Notes under the pieces: model-generated
Databases searched by the model: none
Seen by the model: the letters and a program-made list of their open reading frames with translations, nothing else
Told to the model about the DNA's origin: nothing
Shown: positions 35,503 to 45,622 of the stretch, piece after piece
How the letters are laid out: each line of letters begins with the position of its first letter
Numbering within the stretch: position 1 is the stretch's first letter
Program-made: the position numbers and the translations under genes
From: Alphaproteobacteria bacterium
GTDB taxonomy: Bacteria > Pseudomonadota > Alphaproteobacteria > CAAHEQ01 > UBA3637
Length of the DNA: 64,000 bases
Reading direction: 5' to 3'
NCBI GenBank assembly: GCA_017559525.1
Contig: JAFYRI010000009.1
Span: 90,858-154,857, forward strand

Positions 35503-36699
35503 ATGAAAATATCAAATGTATTAGGTCTTTTAAACTTATCTGTTTTTTTGAAAAACCATATATTTTTATTGCCTGTTTTATATTTGTTTTATACCTCTTG
35601 TGGATTAAGTTTAGGTGATTTCTTTTTATTGCAGGGGATAGGAGCAATTTGTTGTTTGCTATTGGATGTGCCAATGGGGTGGATTGCCGATAGAACAAGT
35701 AAGAAAAAAATGCTTATTTTTTCCGGTCTTGTTCTCGTTTTACGATTTATTTTATTATATTTTTATCCAACAAAAGAAATTATCTTTTTGGGTGAGTTTT
35801 TATATGCATTGGTTATTGTGTCATATGTCGGAACAGCAGATTCATATATTTATGAATTGTTAAAACAAGAAAATAAATCAACTAAGATGTTAAAACGTTA
35901 TGGTCGTCTTTATTTTTGGGTGTCTTGTGGTGTATCTATTTCATCTTTGATTGGTTCTTGGATTTATGATTGGTTTGATGTAAAAGCTGTTATCGGTTTA
36001 ACCATTTTATATACATCTATTTCAACAATTTTATTATTCTTTATTCCGGATATTTGTTTAGCCGAATCATCTAAAAAGACATTGTCTGCGGCTTATTTGA
36101 ATTTATTGGCTTCTGTTAAAACGGCATTAAAGTCAAAAGAGTTTCGCTATTTAGTCATTTATTCCGCCTTTTTAACATCGACTTATCAAATTTTTATGTG
36201 GAGTATGCAACCGATGATGAAGGCTGCCGCTGTTCCTGTTGGTTTATTTGGTATGGTATTTTTTATGAATCATATTGCACGTGCCGGAGGATCTTATTAT
36301 GCTCATAAAATTTTATCTCATATCTCATTGAATAAATTAGGATGGATAACATATATGGGTTTTGTGTTTAGCTTTATTGCTGCCATTGGTGTTATTTATT
36401 CCACTCATTTAGTGCTAACATTAGTTTTTTTGGGATTTATTTGTTTAATGATTGGATTCCAAGTATCTTATTTAATCAGTGCTATTGCTCGTATTCATGA
36501 AATTTCCTCTTCGGCAGTGCGCGCAACGGCTGCCTCCATTAATTCTATGGCTGGTCGGTTACTGACAGCACTTTGTTTGATTTTATCTAAATTTATTTTG
36601 GATGGTACTTCGCTTGGGTGGAATTTGATAATCTTTATGACGTTATTTTTACCCAGTGCATTTGTATTGTATAAATTTAATCGAATTCAAACCAAATAG
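35503..36699 (+). CDS. major facilitator superfamily transporter
   Basis: 398 residues with about twelve hydrophobic segments. The loop 2-3 motif (GWIADRTSKKKMLIFSGLVL) of the MFS is present near residue 65. No lipid or drug-specific motifs, so the substrate is not known. The C-terminus overlaps the convergent exonuclease III gene by 23 bases. AGGAGA ribosome site. Confidence 0.88.
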   Translation: MKISNVLGLLNLSVFLKNHIFLLPVLYLFYTSCGLSLGDFFLLQGIGAICCLLLDVPMGWIADRTSKKKMLIFSGLVLVLRFILLYFYPTKEIIFLGEFLYALVIVSYVGTADSYIYELLKQENKSTKMLKRYGRLYFWVSCGVSISSLIGSWIYDWFDVKAVIGLTILYTSISTILLFFIPDICLAESSKKTLSAAYLNLLASVKTALKSKEFRYLVIYSAFLTSTYQIFMWSMQPMMKAAAVPVGLFGMVFFMNHIARAGGSYYAHKILSHISLNKLGWITYMGFVFSFIAAIGVIYSTHLVLTLVFLGFICLMIGFQVSYLISAIARIHEISSSAVRATAASINSMAGRLLTALCLILSKFILDGTSLGWNLIIFMTLFLPSAFVLYKFNRIQTK

Positions 36700-37468
36700 G
36701 GGCGTGATCTGAGGTTTTGTTCCATCCTCGTACCTCTTTATATACACCACCATCTGTTAGACCTTTGGCAATATTGTAGCTTACAAAAAAGTAATCCAAT
36801 AACATACCTAGATTGCGAGGATAAGCTCCACCCATAAAATCCCAAAAGGAATAATAATGTTCTTCTGGATGAAAATGCCTAATGACATTTGTTAAGGGGA
36901 GGGCGGATAATTCATTAAATTTTTCACGCACCGCTGGAACCATTAGGGCATTATTGCGATATAGATTAGGACTATACACATCGCTATCTTTAACAATTAC
37001 ATTAAAGTCACCGCCCAAAATAATGGATTTATTATCTTTTAATAAAGATTGAATGTAGCTATTTAATGCCTCCATCCAACGTAATTTATAATCTAGTCGT
37101 GATGTATCTGATGGATTGTTTGCCGGAGGATTCCCATTTGGCACATACACACAGATAAGATGCGTATCATCGGATAAAACAGCTTCAATAAAACGGGCTT
37201 GTTGTGGTTCAGGTTCATCAAAATTAGGCAAAGTTGTTTGTGTTTTCTTAATTGGTTCTTTTGATAAAATAGCAACTCCATTATACGATTTTTGACCGCA
37301 AATAATACTGTGATAACCTGCCGTTTTAAAATCAAAAAAAGGAAAGGTCTCATCCGTAGCTTTAATTTCTTGTAGTAAAACAATATCAGGTTCATATTCC
37401 AATAAAAAACGATTAAGAGTATCTATTCTAGCCCGAACTGAGGCAACATTCCATGAAATAACTTTCAT
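36677..37468 (-). CDS. xth: exodeoxyribonuclease III
   Basis: 263 residues. AP-endonuclease/exonuclease III pattern: start VISWNVASVRARI, LLQEIKA with the metal-binding Glu, YNGVAILSK, LGGDFNV with the Asp-Asn pair, and terminal SDHAPIWFEF with the catalytic Asp-His. Repairs abasic sites and 3' blocked ends. Convergent with the MFS gene. Confidence 0.95.
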   Translation of the reverse strand: MKVISWNVASVRARIDTLNRFLLEYEPDIVLLQEIKATDETFPFFDFKTAGYHSIICGQKSYNGVAILSKEPIKKTQTTLPNFDEPEPQQARFIEAVLSDDTHLICVYVPNGNPPANNPSDTSRLDYKLRWMEALNSYIQSLLKDNKSIILGGDFNVIVKDSDVYSPNLYRNNALMVPAVREKFNELSALPLTNVIRHFHPEEHYYSFWDFMGGAYPRNLGMLLDYFFVSYNIAKGLTDGGVYKEVRGWNKTSDHAPIWFEFD

Positions 37469-37481
37469 ATTATCTCCATAA

Positions 37482-37515
37482 AAAACAGCTCTGATAATTA
37501 TATCAGAGCTGTTTT
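37482..37515 (-). terminator. terminator of the 2030-residue protein gene
   Basis: Perfect 15-bp stem AAAACAGCTCTGATA / TATCAGAGCTGTTTT with 4-base loop; T runs both sides, 16 bases after the stop. Confidence 0.85.
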
Positions 37516-37530
37516 ATTCAATCAAGCATT

Positions 37531-40500
37531 TTAATTGTTGTGTCCTTTTTTTGTGAACAAAGGTTTATAAAATGCTTGTTTGTCTTTAGTATCTTTTGGA
37601 GTATTAATTGGTTGTTTCGTGTCTGATTTTTTCAAGAAAGATAATCGACTACCGGCTAATCCCAATAAAGCACCACAGATATTTTTTGATGTATTCTTTG
37701 GATTTTCTAAAGCTTGAAGCATGTCTTTTTTAATTTCAGCTTCAATTCCGTTTGAAACATTTGAAGTATTAACAATTGAATCAACAGCTTGTTTTTCTTG
37801 CTCTGTTAAAGGTGTTTGTTCAGATTTTGTTTGTTCTTCTGTTTCTTCTGGAAGAGGTTCAATTTGTTCAGGTACAATAGGTGCACGAATTTCGTTGGCC
37901 TCTTCTTGCAAAGGATTTTCTTGAGCAATATCAGGTGCTAGTTCTGATGTTATAGCTACATTTTCAACTTGAGTATTTTCTTCTTTAATATCTGTTTGAT
38001 CTGTTAAAGAAATGCCTCTATCTTCCATTTGTTGTTTTAATTGTTCAAGAGCCATTGTTAATTTTTGGTACTCTTCTCTCAATTCTTTATCAGAAGCTAA
38101 TTTCTCTTCTTTTTGATTTGTTATTTGTTCTGTTTTTTCAACAGGTTTTGACATATCAAAATTAAATACATTATCGGTTGTATATGGTGTTGAAGAACTA
38201 TTATGTGTTACAACAGGTGTTTCTTTTGTATTCGTAAAGGCAAAAGAAACATGTTCTTCTGGTGTTACGAGTGATACTTTTTCCTCAGTTTTTTCTATCG
38301 GAGTATCTAGATCTTTAACACTTGTATTGTTTGATAGTTGTTTTTCTGATTTTTCATATGGTACAAATGGTACATATGGGTGAGATTCGCTTTGATTTTC
38401 AACTGCTTGTTCAGGCACTGGTGCAGGAGCTGGTTCTTCCACCACCGGAGTCGGTTGTTCAGCCACTGGTGCAGGAGCTGGTTCTTCCACCGCTGGAGTC
38501 GGTTGTTCAGCCACTGGTGCAGGAGCTGGTTCTTCCACCACCGGAGTCGGTTGTTCAGCCTCTGGTGCAGGAACTGGTTCTTCCACCACCGGAGTCGGTT
38601 GTTCAGCCACTGGTGCAGGAGCTGGTTCTTCCACCACCGGAGTCGGTTGTTCAGCTACTGGTGCAGGAGCTGGTTCTTCCACCGCCGGAGTCGGTTGTTC
38701 AGCCACTGGTGCAGGAGCTGGTTCTTCCACCGCTGGAGTCGGTTGTTCAGCCACTGGTGCAGGAGCTGGTTCTTCCACCACCGGAGTCGGTTGTTCAGCC
38801 ACTGGTGCAGGAGCCGGTTCTTCCACCGCTGGAGTCGGTTGTTCAGCTACTGGTGCAGGAGCTGGTTCTTCCACCACCGGAGTCGGTTGTTCAGCCACTG
38901 GTGCAGGAGCTGGTTCAGTTACTTTTGGAACTACCGTTTCAATTTTAAATCCTGCATCAGCACCTGGTCTATAAGACATATATCTTGCTTCATTTAATCC
39001 TGCAATATCATGTATAAAGTGGCCAGATGTATCCACAGCTGTTTCTATTTTTCCAAGCATTTGTACTATTTGATCCGATGTAATGGGTGGTTGGCCAAGA
39101 AATAAATCGGCTCTTAAATCTGTAGGTGTATATATTCTACCGTCTGCTAATATTATACCAAATGCTTCAGCGACAGTTGTTCGGTTCCCATCAATTATTA
39201 AATCTGTATCTGATGCAACCAATTTATCAAACTGATTTAGTTTATACATCAAAATATCGGCATTGGACGTGCCATTTGCTCCCGTTAATTCAGAGTGTGT
39301 TCCTTCTAATGAACGGATTTGTTTTAAGGCATTATCCAATTGTCCTGTTGTATAATCTGGTTCAGTTAGACGACCTTGAGCATCATAAACACCTTCTCCA
39401 TTCAAACGTGCTTGAGCTAATTTATGAGCAAAATCATCATAAGTATGGGCTACTTGAGGATTTTCAAAAGTTGTTGCTTGTACCTGAATGTCGTATGTAA
39501 CTGTTGGATTATTAGATGTCTCAGACATTGGAACAGCTTCTTCATAATTACCATTTTCCGTATTAGGGTTAAGTTCCATTGAGTTTGTTGTTATTTCATT
39601 GCCGCTAGCATAGTTAGGTGCTTGCATTTCTAAATAAACGGCTCCTGTATCTGAATCTACCTCCATAATGGTACCATTTGTGGCAATGGTGGATGGATCT
39701 TGAATATTTTCATAACCATAATTATCTGGAAACAATGGATTAGCACCATTTTCTGCGTTATGTTGTGCGAGCAATTCAGGATTTTGTTTTAATTTAGATG
39801 TAAGCCATTCTTGATACTCAAAACTGGGGAGACCATTTGCATCTACAGGAGATGGGACTCTTTCACCACCTGCAATTGCATCAGATACAATCATTTCTTC
39901 AACACTTAATTCTTCAGCATAATCATCATTAATCAAGGCCTCTTGTTGTTTTGGTGTTAAGTCTGGAGCAGTTACATTAGGATTCTCATGATTTGCTTCA
40001 AGTGCATGTTGAATCATTTCTGAAGTTGCTGTTATTGGCTCAGCTGTATTCAAGTTTACAGGATTGATATCAACGGGTTGATTTTGTAAAGTAATCGATC
40101 CTTCAGGATTGATATCAACGGGTTGATTTTGTAAAGTAATCGATCCTTCAGGATTCGGATTAAAATATATTGCTTCGGATTGTTGTGCAATATCCTCTAA
40201 TGTTAATTGAATTTTATCAGCATTTATAGGTTCTGGTTGAGGTTGTACGGTACCCGATCCTGTATCGCCACTATCTGTGCTAGTTCCGGCATCTGTGCTG
40301 GTGTCCGTAGGTGTGTCGGTAACTGGAGTGCTTTCAGATATTTCTTGTCCCGTTTCTGTAGCAGTTTGTTGTGTTGATGTTTCCGACGCTATAGTATTGC
40401 TCATGCTTGAACCAATAGTGGCATATAATAATCCACCTGTTGATGCAGAGCCTATAAAAGCAGAAACAGATTCTGGTAAAGAACGGGCAGTAGAAGCTGC

Positions 40501-43500
40501 TGTACTGTATCCTTCATCTTTGTTGCGCTTAAAGATTGATTTAAAGTTTATTCCAGCAGATATAGCACCAATACCTAATGCTACAGCTGGTAATCCCATG
40601 GCGATAGCTCCGATGGATGCACTGCTTAATAAAATTTGTGTCGTATTTCTTTTAAAGAAACTTTTTAATGGTTGAGGTTCTTTGCCGTCTTCTTTTGCTT
40701 TTTCAACTTCTTTTTTGCGTTGCCACCACATTAAACCACCGACATAAGCTGCAACGGCACCAGCAATAACGGGCATTACTGGTAAAGCAAGTGCAACAGC
40801 TCCTAATCCAGCGCCAGAAACCCAGGCTCCCCCCATAGATCCAAGACCAAATTTTGTTAGGCATGCTTTTCCTAAATTTGTTTGCTTTTGTCCTTCTAAA
40901 TTTTTAACAGCTTTGCTTACTTTATTAACAATATCGGCCTTGTTACCAAAGTTCGTTGCTAAACGCTTTGCTAATCCAGTTTGTTTATTTACAGTAACAG
41001 TTGTAAATCCAACCAAAGCCTTTCGAGGCATTTCATATGTTTGTTCTTTTTTTAAACTATCAACAATATCAGTGGCTTGTTTTGGATCTTTTCCTTGGAA
41101 TTTTAAATCTGAAGCAATTAATGCAGTTGTATTAATTTCAAGCAATTCATTTGCTCTTGTATTGATGCTTTCAGGTGTTAATTCATCTTTTGATAGAGTT
41201 GTTTCTATTAATAAAACTGTTTTAACAATATTTTTTAATAATTGAATACTTTTTTCTGCAGTATCGTTATTAACAACATTACCTTCATCATTCGTAAATT
41301 TAATCTTTTTATAGTATGGTGCAAATTTAACGTCTTTTAATAAAGCTTGAACTTGATCAAAACGTTGAGATAATTGATCATCTTTAGCAGAAATACTGCT
41401 TAGATTGTTATTTTTATCATATAATGCAATTTCTTGATTTAAACGAATACGAGCAATCGAAGCATTTCTATCTGTACCTTTATACAAATTCAACATTTGT
41501 ATCATATCATCATATACATCAGCAATATTGTCTTGATCAATAATGGTGTTGCCTGTGATATAATCGGCAATTATTGTATCCATTTGTTGTGTAACAACAT
41601 CTTTTTTCCAATCTACTTCAGGATCTTGTTTTTTACCTTCTAACTCGGTATACATTTTTACTAGTTGAGCCGTTGAAATAATGGGCATTGTTACTTGAGC
41701 CGCATTATTTAATGCATCTTGAACTCGATCTGTTTTTTCATCTGGTACTGTATCTAAAATATCATCTAAGATTTTCTTTGCATTTGCTTTCTTTAACGTA
41801 TTGAAGCTAATATTTTTAGGTAAATTACCAGAATTTTTTAAAGCATTATATTTTATAAAATTAAAAATATCTTCAGTTGAGGCTTTATCGTGATTTTTTA
41901 CAAAATTTGCAACATCCTCATCTAAAGTGCTATCAGATGAATAAGTATCATCATCGATATTGAGTTCTGTATTATTACTTGGCATTGGCTGAGAGGGTTC
42001 ATTTAAATCCACCAACAATGTCGGATCAATATTATGTTCTACAATTGTGCCATTAATATTTGTAATAGATGGTTCTTCATCATCATTTTCAGTATTAGCT
42101 TGTTTGGCTATTTGTTCATTAAATATCTTTAAAACAGCTTCTAAATTATTACCTATTTCAGGAGATTTATTTAAAATTTCACGGGTTGATTTTGCAGCCA
42201 CAATCATTGGCAACATAATATCCATTTCTTCTGGATTGATTGGTTCTAATCCAATAATTCGACCATTTTCAACAATTTCTTTTGTTTCTAATATCGGAGC
42301 TGCATGCTGTTTTATTGTTTCAATTTGATCTTGTAAAACCCAAGGTTGAGCTTGTAATTTTCCTCCAGTAATAATAAAGTTTTTCTCTAATTCTGCAGCA
42401 ATTTTTATAGCTTGATTCCATGCTTTTTCTTCTGTAGTTAATGGTGTTGTTTCAATTTTTGTATCAATTGATGTTGTAATATTATCACTGGTTTCTGGTT
42501 GAATTACACTTTCACCTTTAAATTCTGGTGTTGTTACTTCATTAGTATGAGAAACAGGATCAGCTACTTGCTCTTGATTTAATGTTGTTTGATTTTCTTG
42601 TGCCGTTGTTTTTACTTCTTCAGCAATTTCTGCAAAAACATTTTTAGCATCTTCTCCTAAGGCACGGAACATTTTAGGGCTATTTATTCCACCCATTGAG
42701 ATAATGGTATTGTCACTAGACAATCTTTTATCTTTCATTTTTGTTTCGGTTAATTGTCTTAATGCATTTTCTCCAGCCATTAATTCTTCAGCTGTAGCTC
42801 CATCTTTAGGTCGGAAATATGTTCCTTCTCGTTCTGTAACAGAAATATCATAAGCTGTTGAAATGGCTTTTATTTGCTTGTCATATTGAATTTTTTGTGC
42901 TGCTTGAAATTCTTCATAAGCACGATCCAATTGAGCAGACATTTCAGGAGAAATGCCAAGAAATTGAGTTTCGTTTTGATGTACAACTTGTGGAGTTTGA
43001 TTTTGTACTACATTTACCTTATTAATATTTTTATTGAGTTGATTTGCAGGTTTTGTTAGTTCTATCATTTTTACAGCTTTTTCTATATGTTGTGTTGGTA
43101 CACTGAAAAATGATGGTATTATGTTTTTTTCTTGATTAGAGTTTGTTTTATCACCAAAATAATATTTTAACAAATGAATGGCTTGTTCTGCATTGTTATT
43201 GTTTATCTTGTGTTCACTTAGTTTATAAAATGCGACATTATTATCATTAACCAAAGGTGTGTACACACTAAATATAATGCCCATATCTTCTTTATATTTT
43301 TCTTCTCGCATAGTATTTGCAATATTTTTAATGATATTTTTAGCAGCTAAATCTTTTCCGCGATACATTTCAGGTTGTCCCATTCTATTAAGTGTTTCAA
43401 CAGCAAATGTATCACCAGTATATATGCTTCCAGAAGGATCTAACTCTTTTGTAACAAGCTTTTTAAAGGCGATTGTTGCATTTTCAATTTGCTCTGTTGT

Positions 43501-43623
43501 TGCATTTGGCTTTTGTACCATATATATTTCTCGTTCCCCATCTTCATTCAAGCGTATTTCAGGTGTTAATCCTGTCATAATATTTTTTATAATGCTTGTA
43601 TCAAAAGTATTTGCATCTGTCAT
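37531..43623 (-). CDS. 2030-residue repeat-rich membrane protein, unknown
   Basis: Huge, acidic, mostly helical. Two related ~80-residue modules near residues 20-105 and 260-345 share the pattern Y.x PKxxATxE...A..L and Y/FRAL or YRGKD. Three hydrophobic segments cluster at about 920-1070 (GAVALALPVMPVIAGAVAAYVGG, then LPAVALGIGAISAGI, then a third). Beyond them lie ten-odd 16-residue PAPAPVAEQPTPVVEE units (1574-1736), two copies of PEGSITLQNQPVDIN near 1160, and a Gln-rich coil with basic C-terminus. Pro/Glu repeats are typical of TonB-like periplasm-spanning rods, so it may cross the envelope. Neighbours are the PQG-repeat gene and the secretion-type operon. No domain is recognised. Confidence 0.75.
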   Translation of the reverse strand: MTDANTFDTSIIKNIMTGLTPEIRLNEDGEREIYMVQKPNATTEQIENATIAFKKLVTKELDPSGSIYTGDTFAVETLNRMGQPEMYRGKDLAAKNIIKNIANTMREEKYKEDMGIIFSVYTPLVNDNNVAFYKLSEHKINNNNAEQAIHLLKYYFGDKTNSNQEKNIIPSFFSVPTQHIEKAVKMIELTKPANQLNKNINKVNVVQNQTPQVVHQNETQFLGISPEMSAQLDRAYEEFQAAQKIQYDKQIKAISTAYDISVTEREGTYFRPKDGATAEELMAGENALRQLTETKMKDKRLSSDNTIISMGGINSPKMFRALGEDAKNVFAEIAEEVKTTAQENQTTLNQEQVADPVSHTNEVTTPEFKGESVIQPETSDNITTSIDTKIETTPLTTEEKAWNQAIKIAAELEKNFIITGGKLQAQPWVLQDQIETIKQHAAPILETKEIVENGRIIGLEPINPEEMDIMLPMIVAAKSTREILNKSPEIGNNLEAVLKIFNEQIAKQANTENDDEEPSITNINGTIVEHNIDPTLLVDLNEPSQPMPSNNTELNIDDDTYSSDSTLDEDVANFVKNHDKASTEDIFNFIKYNALKNSGNLPKNISFNTLKKANAKKILDDILDTVPDEKTDRVQDALNNAAQVTMPIISTAQLVKMYTELEGKKQDPEVDWKKDVVTQQMDTIIADYITGNTIIDQDNIADVYDDMIQMLNLYKGTDRNASIARIRLNQEIALYDKNNNLSSISAKDDQLSQRFDQVQALLKDVKFAPYYKKIKFTNDEGNVVNNDTAEKSIQLLKNIVKTVLLIETTLSKDELTPESINTRANELLEINTTALIASDLKFQGKDPKQATDIVDSLKKEQTYEMPRKALVGFTTVTVNKQTGLAKRLATNFGNKADIVNKVSKAVKNLEGQKQTNLGKACLTKFGLGSMGGAWVSGAGLGAVALALPVMPVIAGAVAAYVGGLMWWQRKKEVEKAKEDGKEPQPLKSFFKRNTTQILLSSASIGAIAMGLPAVALGIGAISAGINFKSIFKRNKDEGYSTAASTARSLPESVSAFIGSASTGGLLYATIGSSMSNTIASETSTQQTATETGQEISESTPVTDTPTDTSTDAGTSTDSGDTGSGTVQPQPEPINADKIQLTLEDIAQQSEAIYFNPNPEGSITLQNQPVDINPEGSITLQNQPVDINPVNLNTAEPITATSEMIQHALEANHENPNVTAPDLTPKQQEALINDDYAEELSVEEMIVSDAIAGGERVPSPVDANGLPSFEYQEWLTSKLKQNPELLAQHNAENGANPLFPDNYGYENIQDPSTIATNGTIMEVDSDTGAVYLEMQAPNYASGNEITTNSMELNPNTENGNYEEAVPMSETSNNPTVTYDIQVQATTFENPQVAHTYDDFAHKLAQARLNGEGVYDAQGRLTEPDYTTGQLDNALKQIRSLEGTHSELTGANGTSNADILMYKLNQFDKLVASDTDLIIDGNRTTVAEAFGIILADGRIYTPTDLRADLFLGQPPITSDQIVQMLGKIETAVDTSGHFIHDIAGLNEARYMSYRPGADAGFKIETVVPKVTEPAPAPVAEQPTPVVEEPAPAPVAEQPTPAVEEPAPAPVAEQPTPVVEEPAPAPVAEQPTPAVEEPAPAPVAEQPTPAVEEPAPAPVAEQPTPVVEEPAPAPVAEQPTPVVEEPVPAPEAEQPTPVVEEPAPAPVAEQPTPAVEEPAPAPVAEQPTPVVEEPAPAPVPEQAVENQSESHPYVPFVPYEKSEKQLSNNTSVKDLDTPIEKTEEKVSLVTPEEHVSFAFTNTKETPVVTHNSSSTPYTTDNVFNFDMSKPVEKTEQITNQKEEKLASDKELREEYQKLTMALEQLKQQMEDRGISLTDQTDIKEENTQVENVAITSELAPDIAQENPLQEEANEIRAPIVPEQIEPLPEETEEQTKSEQTPLTEQEKQAVDSIVNTSNVSNGIEAEIKKDMLQALENPKNTSKNICGALLGLAGSRLSFLKKSDTKQPINTPKDTKDKQAFYKPLFTKKGHNN
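38415..38910 (-). repeat. 48-bp tandem repeat, 16-residue Pro/Ala/Glu unit
   Basis: Ten full units and one partial of 48 bp encoding PAPAPVAEQPTP[VA]VEE, with alternating VVEE/AVEE. Much more GC-rich than the surrounding gene and almost identical at the DNA level, which fits recent amplification. Long open frames on the opposite strand here are a by-product of the repeat. Confidence 0.9.
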
Positions 43624-43740
43624 AGAGGCCTCCTAAAAGTAAATGACTATATACTTTAATTATATCATGACAATTAAATATCGTCAAATATATTTCATTT
43701 TTTTGTTTTTAACATATTGTTTTTATTTGTAAAAAATAAT

Positions 43741-43770
43741 AAAAAAACACCGAAAAAACGGTGTTTTTTT
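43741..43770 (-). terminator. terminator of the Cys-rich small protein gene
   Basis: Minus strand ACACCG, A/T-extended stem with 6-base loop, CGGTGTTTTTTT. Confidence 0.7.
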
Positions 43771-43789
43771 TAGAAAAAGACTTTTAAAT

Positions 43790-44032
43790 TTAAGCCGATT
43801 TTTTTTGATAGCAATTACAGTGACAATGGCCTGTTTCTTCTACATCTTTACGGCATTGTTCGGAAATGCAAAATCTGTTGGGATTTTGACCATCGCATGG
43901 GCAACGGTGCCAATCGCTGTCTTTGAACATTTTTGCTTTTGCGTTTGCAATTTTATCAATGAATTTTGTCGGTTCATATCCGGCTTCTTCACATAAAATC
44001 ATCATTTCTTTTAAAATTTCTTCTTTTTCCAT
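43790..44032 (-). CDS. small Cys-rich protein, FTR-catalytic-chain-like motif
   Basis: 80 residues from ATG 44032 (AAGGAGAG ahead; the longer reading frame to 44107 overlaps pgpA). Helical N-terminus (EKEEILKEMMILCEE) and a Cys cluster: RCPCDGQNPNRFC, ISEQC, GHCHCNCY. CPC...CHC spacing recalls the [4Fe-4S] catalytic chain of ferredoxin-thioredoxin reductase, but the middle CPC motif is not exact. May bind Fe-S or zinc. Function uncertain. Confidence 0.6.
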   Translation of the reverse strand: MEKEEILKEMMILCEEAGYEPTKFIDKIANAKAKMFKDSDWHRCPCDGQNPNRFCISEQCRKDVEETGHCHCNCYQKKSA

Positions 44033-44049
44033 TTTACTCTCCTTATCTT

Positions 44050-44520
44050 TTAAAATATTAACCAATTTGTTATTGCCAATAAAACCCCTGCATATAATCC
44101 AGCACATACATCATCTGTCATGACACCAAAAGCCGAGTGTACTTTTTTATCAAAATAACTAACAGGCCATGGTTTGAGTATATCAAAAAACCTAAAAAAT
44201 GCAAATCCTAAAATATAAAAATAAATATTAATTGGTAAATGAGCGATAAAAACGAAAGTTAAAACTTGTCCTGCAGTTTCATCAATAACAACAAAACCGG
44301 GGTCCGTTCCATTGGATTTATCTTTTAACACAATATGTGTTGTCCACCACCCAATAAAAAAGACAATTGCGCTGCCGAATATAATGCCCCATGTGCCACC
44401 AAAATAAATTAATATCCATGCTAAAGGAAGAGAACACAGCGAGCCAACAGTTCCTGGTGCTTTGGGGAATAGACCCGATTTAAACCAAGTAGCAATAAAA
44501 TAGGCAATTGATTTAGACAT
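44050..44520 (-). CDS. pgpA: phosphatidylglycerophosphatase A
   Basis: 156 residues from ATG 44520; it overlaps the upstream gene by 8 bases. Family motifs FPKAPGTVGSL at the N-terminus, DPGFVVIDETAGQVL and FRFFDILKPWP in the hydrophobic chain. Removes phosphate from PGP to give phosphatidylglycerol at the inner membrane. The reading frame upstream of the ATG is not used. Confidence 0.93.
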   Translation of the reverse strand: MSKSIAYFIATWFKSGLFPKAPGTVGSLCSLPLAWILIYFGGTWGIIFGSAIVFFIGWWTTHIVLKDKSNGTDPGFVVIDETAGQVLTFVFIAHLPINIYFYILGFAFFRFFDILKPWPVSYFDKKVHSAFGVMTDDVCAGLYAGVLLAITNWLIF

Positions 44521-45517
44521 TTTTTTCTCCTGATGTAATAGGTAATTCATCGTTTGTTATGTTAGGTTCTGCTTGTTTGGGTAAAACTCTATCCAAAAAC
44601 GATTCAATAGTTTCTAATGTATTGGGTTTTCCTTCATTAAAGCGGGTTAATACAATCCCTTTTTCATTTAATGATGAAGAAACCTCATCGCAATTTTTTA
44701 TTTCCCCACTAGCTAGAACAATTATGGGTATAATTTGAGCATTGTCTTCCATCGCTTTGAGTTTGTTTGTTGCTTGTATAATGGTTTGAGCTGGGGAGGG
44801 GATAGGACCTAAAGTGCTAAACCAATCTGCTTCAATATCATTAATATCAACGGATAAAAAGCTATTTTTTTCATTAATAATAGTGATTAAAAGAGCTGTT
44901 TCATCCTCTGTAGATATAGCTATTGGAACTATAATACCGTCAAGATTAATATTAAGAAAACCTTCGGTTTGATATTGTTGAGCATATTCTAAGATTTGTT
45001 GTGCAATTTGTTCGATATCATTATCATTTTTTTCAACAGTGTTAACCACAGAATTGATATTTTCATGTGTATTTTGTGTTTTTTGAAGAGTTGGTTCTGT
45101 TGTTTGTGAAATGTTTAATGCCGATAATCCAGACGGTTGCGCTTTTAATTTAATAGGCATTTTTAATCTAGAACCATTACTGTTTTGTTTGTTTATAGCT
45201 AATTTATTTTGAAATTTTTTTTCAAGAGTTTTTGTATTTTTGGGTAAGGACCAATTAATCTTATATAAAACAATTGAGCCTATAATCCAAATGGGTATAA
45301 ATAAAATAACAGCTAGTAAAAATAATATTGTATCAGTTGGAGCCATAGACCACTGACCACTTATAAAGCCGTTGTATTTATATTGTAAGTCAGCGGGTGA
45401 TAGTAGATTTATGCCAAAATTATGATAAACATAATATATAATTGTTGCGAAATATATAATTGTCCACCATATGGTTGATAAGATAGCCTTTTTTTTATTT
45501 AATTTCTTTTTCGACAT
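44513..45517 (-). CDS. two-TM protein with soluble domain, unknown
   Basis: 334 residues. Two hydrophobic segments (STIWWTIIYFATIIYYVY, and TILFLLAVILFIPIWIIGSIVLY) bracket a short loop, then a Lys-rich linker and a ~190-residue soluble domain with FLNINLDGIIVPIAI, an alpha/beta pattern ending FNEGKPNTLETIESFLDRVLP. I do not recognise it; the C-terminal part could be nuclease-like or a Rossmann-like domain. Lies between the PQG-repeat gene and pgpA. Confidence 0.65.
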   Translation of the reverse strand: MSKKKLNKKKAILSTIWWTIIYFATIIYYVYHNFGINLLSPADLQYKYNGFISGQWSMAPTDTILFLLAVILFIPIWIIGSIVLYKINWSLPKNTKTLEKKFQNKLAINKQNSNGSRLKMPIKLKAQPSGLSALNISQTTEPTLQKTQNTHENINSVVNTVEKNDNDIEQIAQQILEYAQQYQTEGFLNINLDGIIVPIAISTEDETALLITIINEKNSFLSVDINDIEADWFSTLGPIPSPAQTIIQATNKLKAMEDNAQIIPIIVLASGEIKNCDEVSSSLNEKGIVLTRFNEGKPNTLETIESFLDRVLPKQAEPNITNDELPITSGEKNV

Positions 45518-45590
45518 ACTGTTATTCTCCTGTTTTTTTACAGTTATACAGTATTTTTTTTGAAAAATCTATATTATTTTAGTCAGAACA

Positions 45591-45619
45591 AAAAAAAGCC
45601 CTGTTCAACAGGGCTTTTT
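45591..45619 (-). terminator. terminator of the PQG-repeat gene
   Basis: AAAAAGCCCTGTT / AACAGGGCTTTTT, near-perfect stem with T run on the minus strand. Confidence 0.85.
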
Positions 45620-45622
45620 CTT

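Noticed and set aside
38415..38910. CRISPR array
   Set aside because: The 48-bp units are contiguous, in frame and without unique spacers; same for the 51-bp and 24-bp arrays.
38322..38997. Two long plus-strand ORFs opposite the 48-bp repeats
   Set aside because: They repeat one short phrase from the antisense of the Pro/Glu rod; no start signal.
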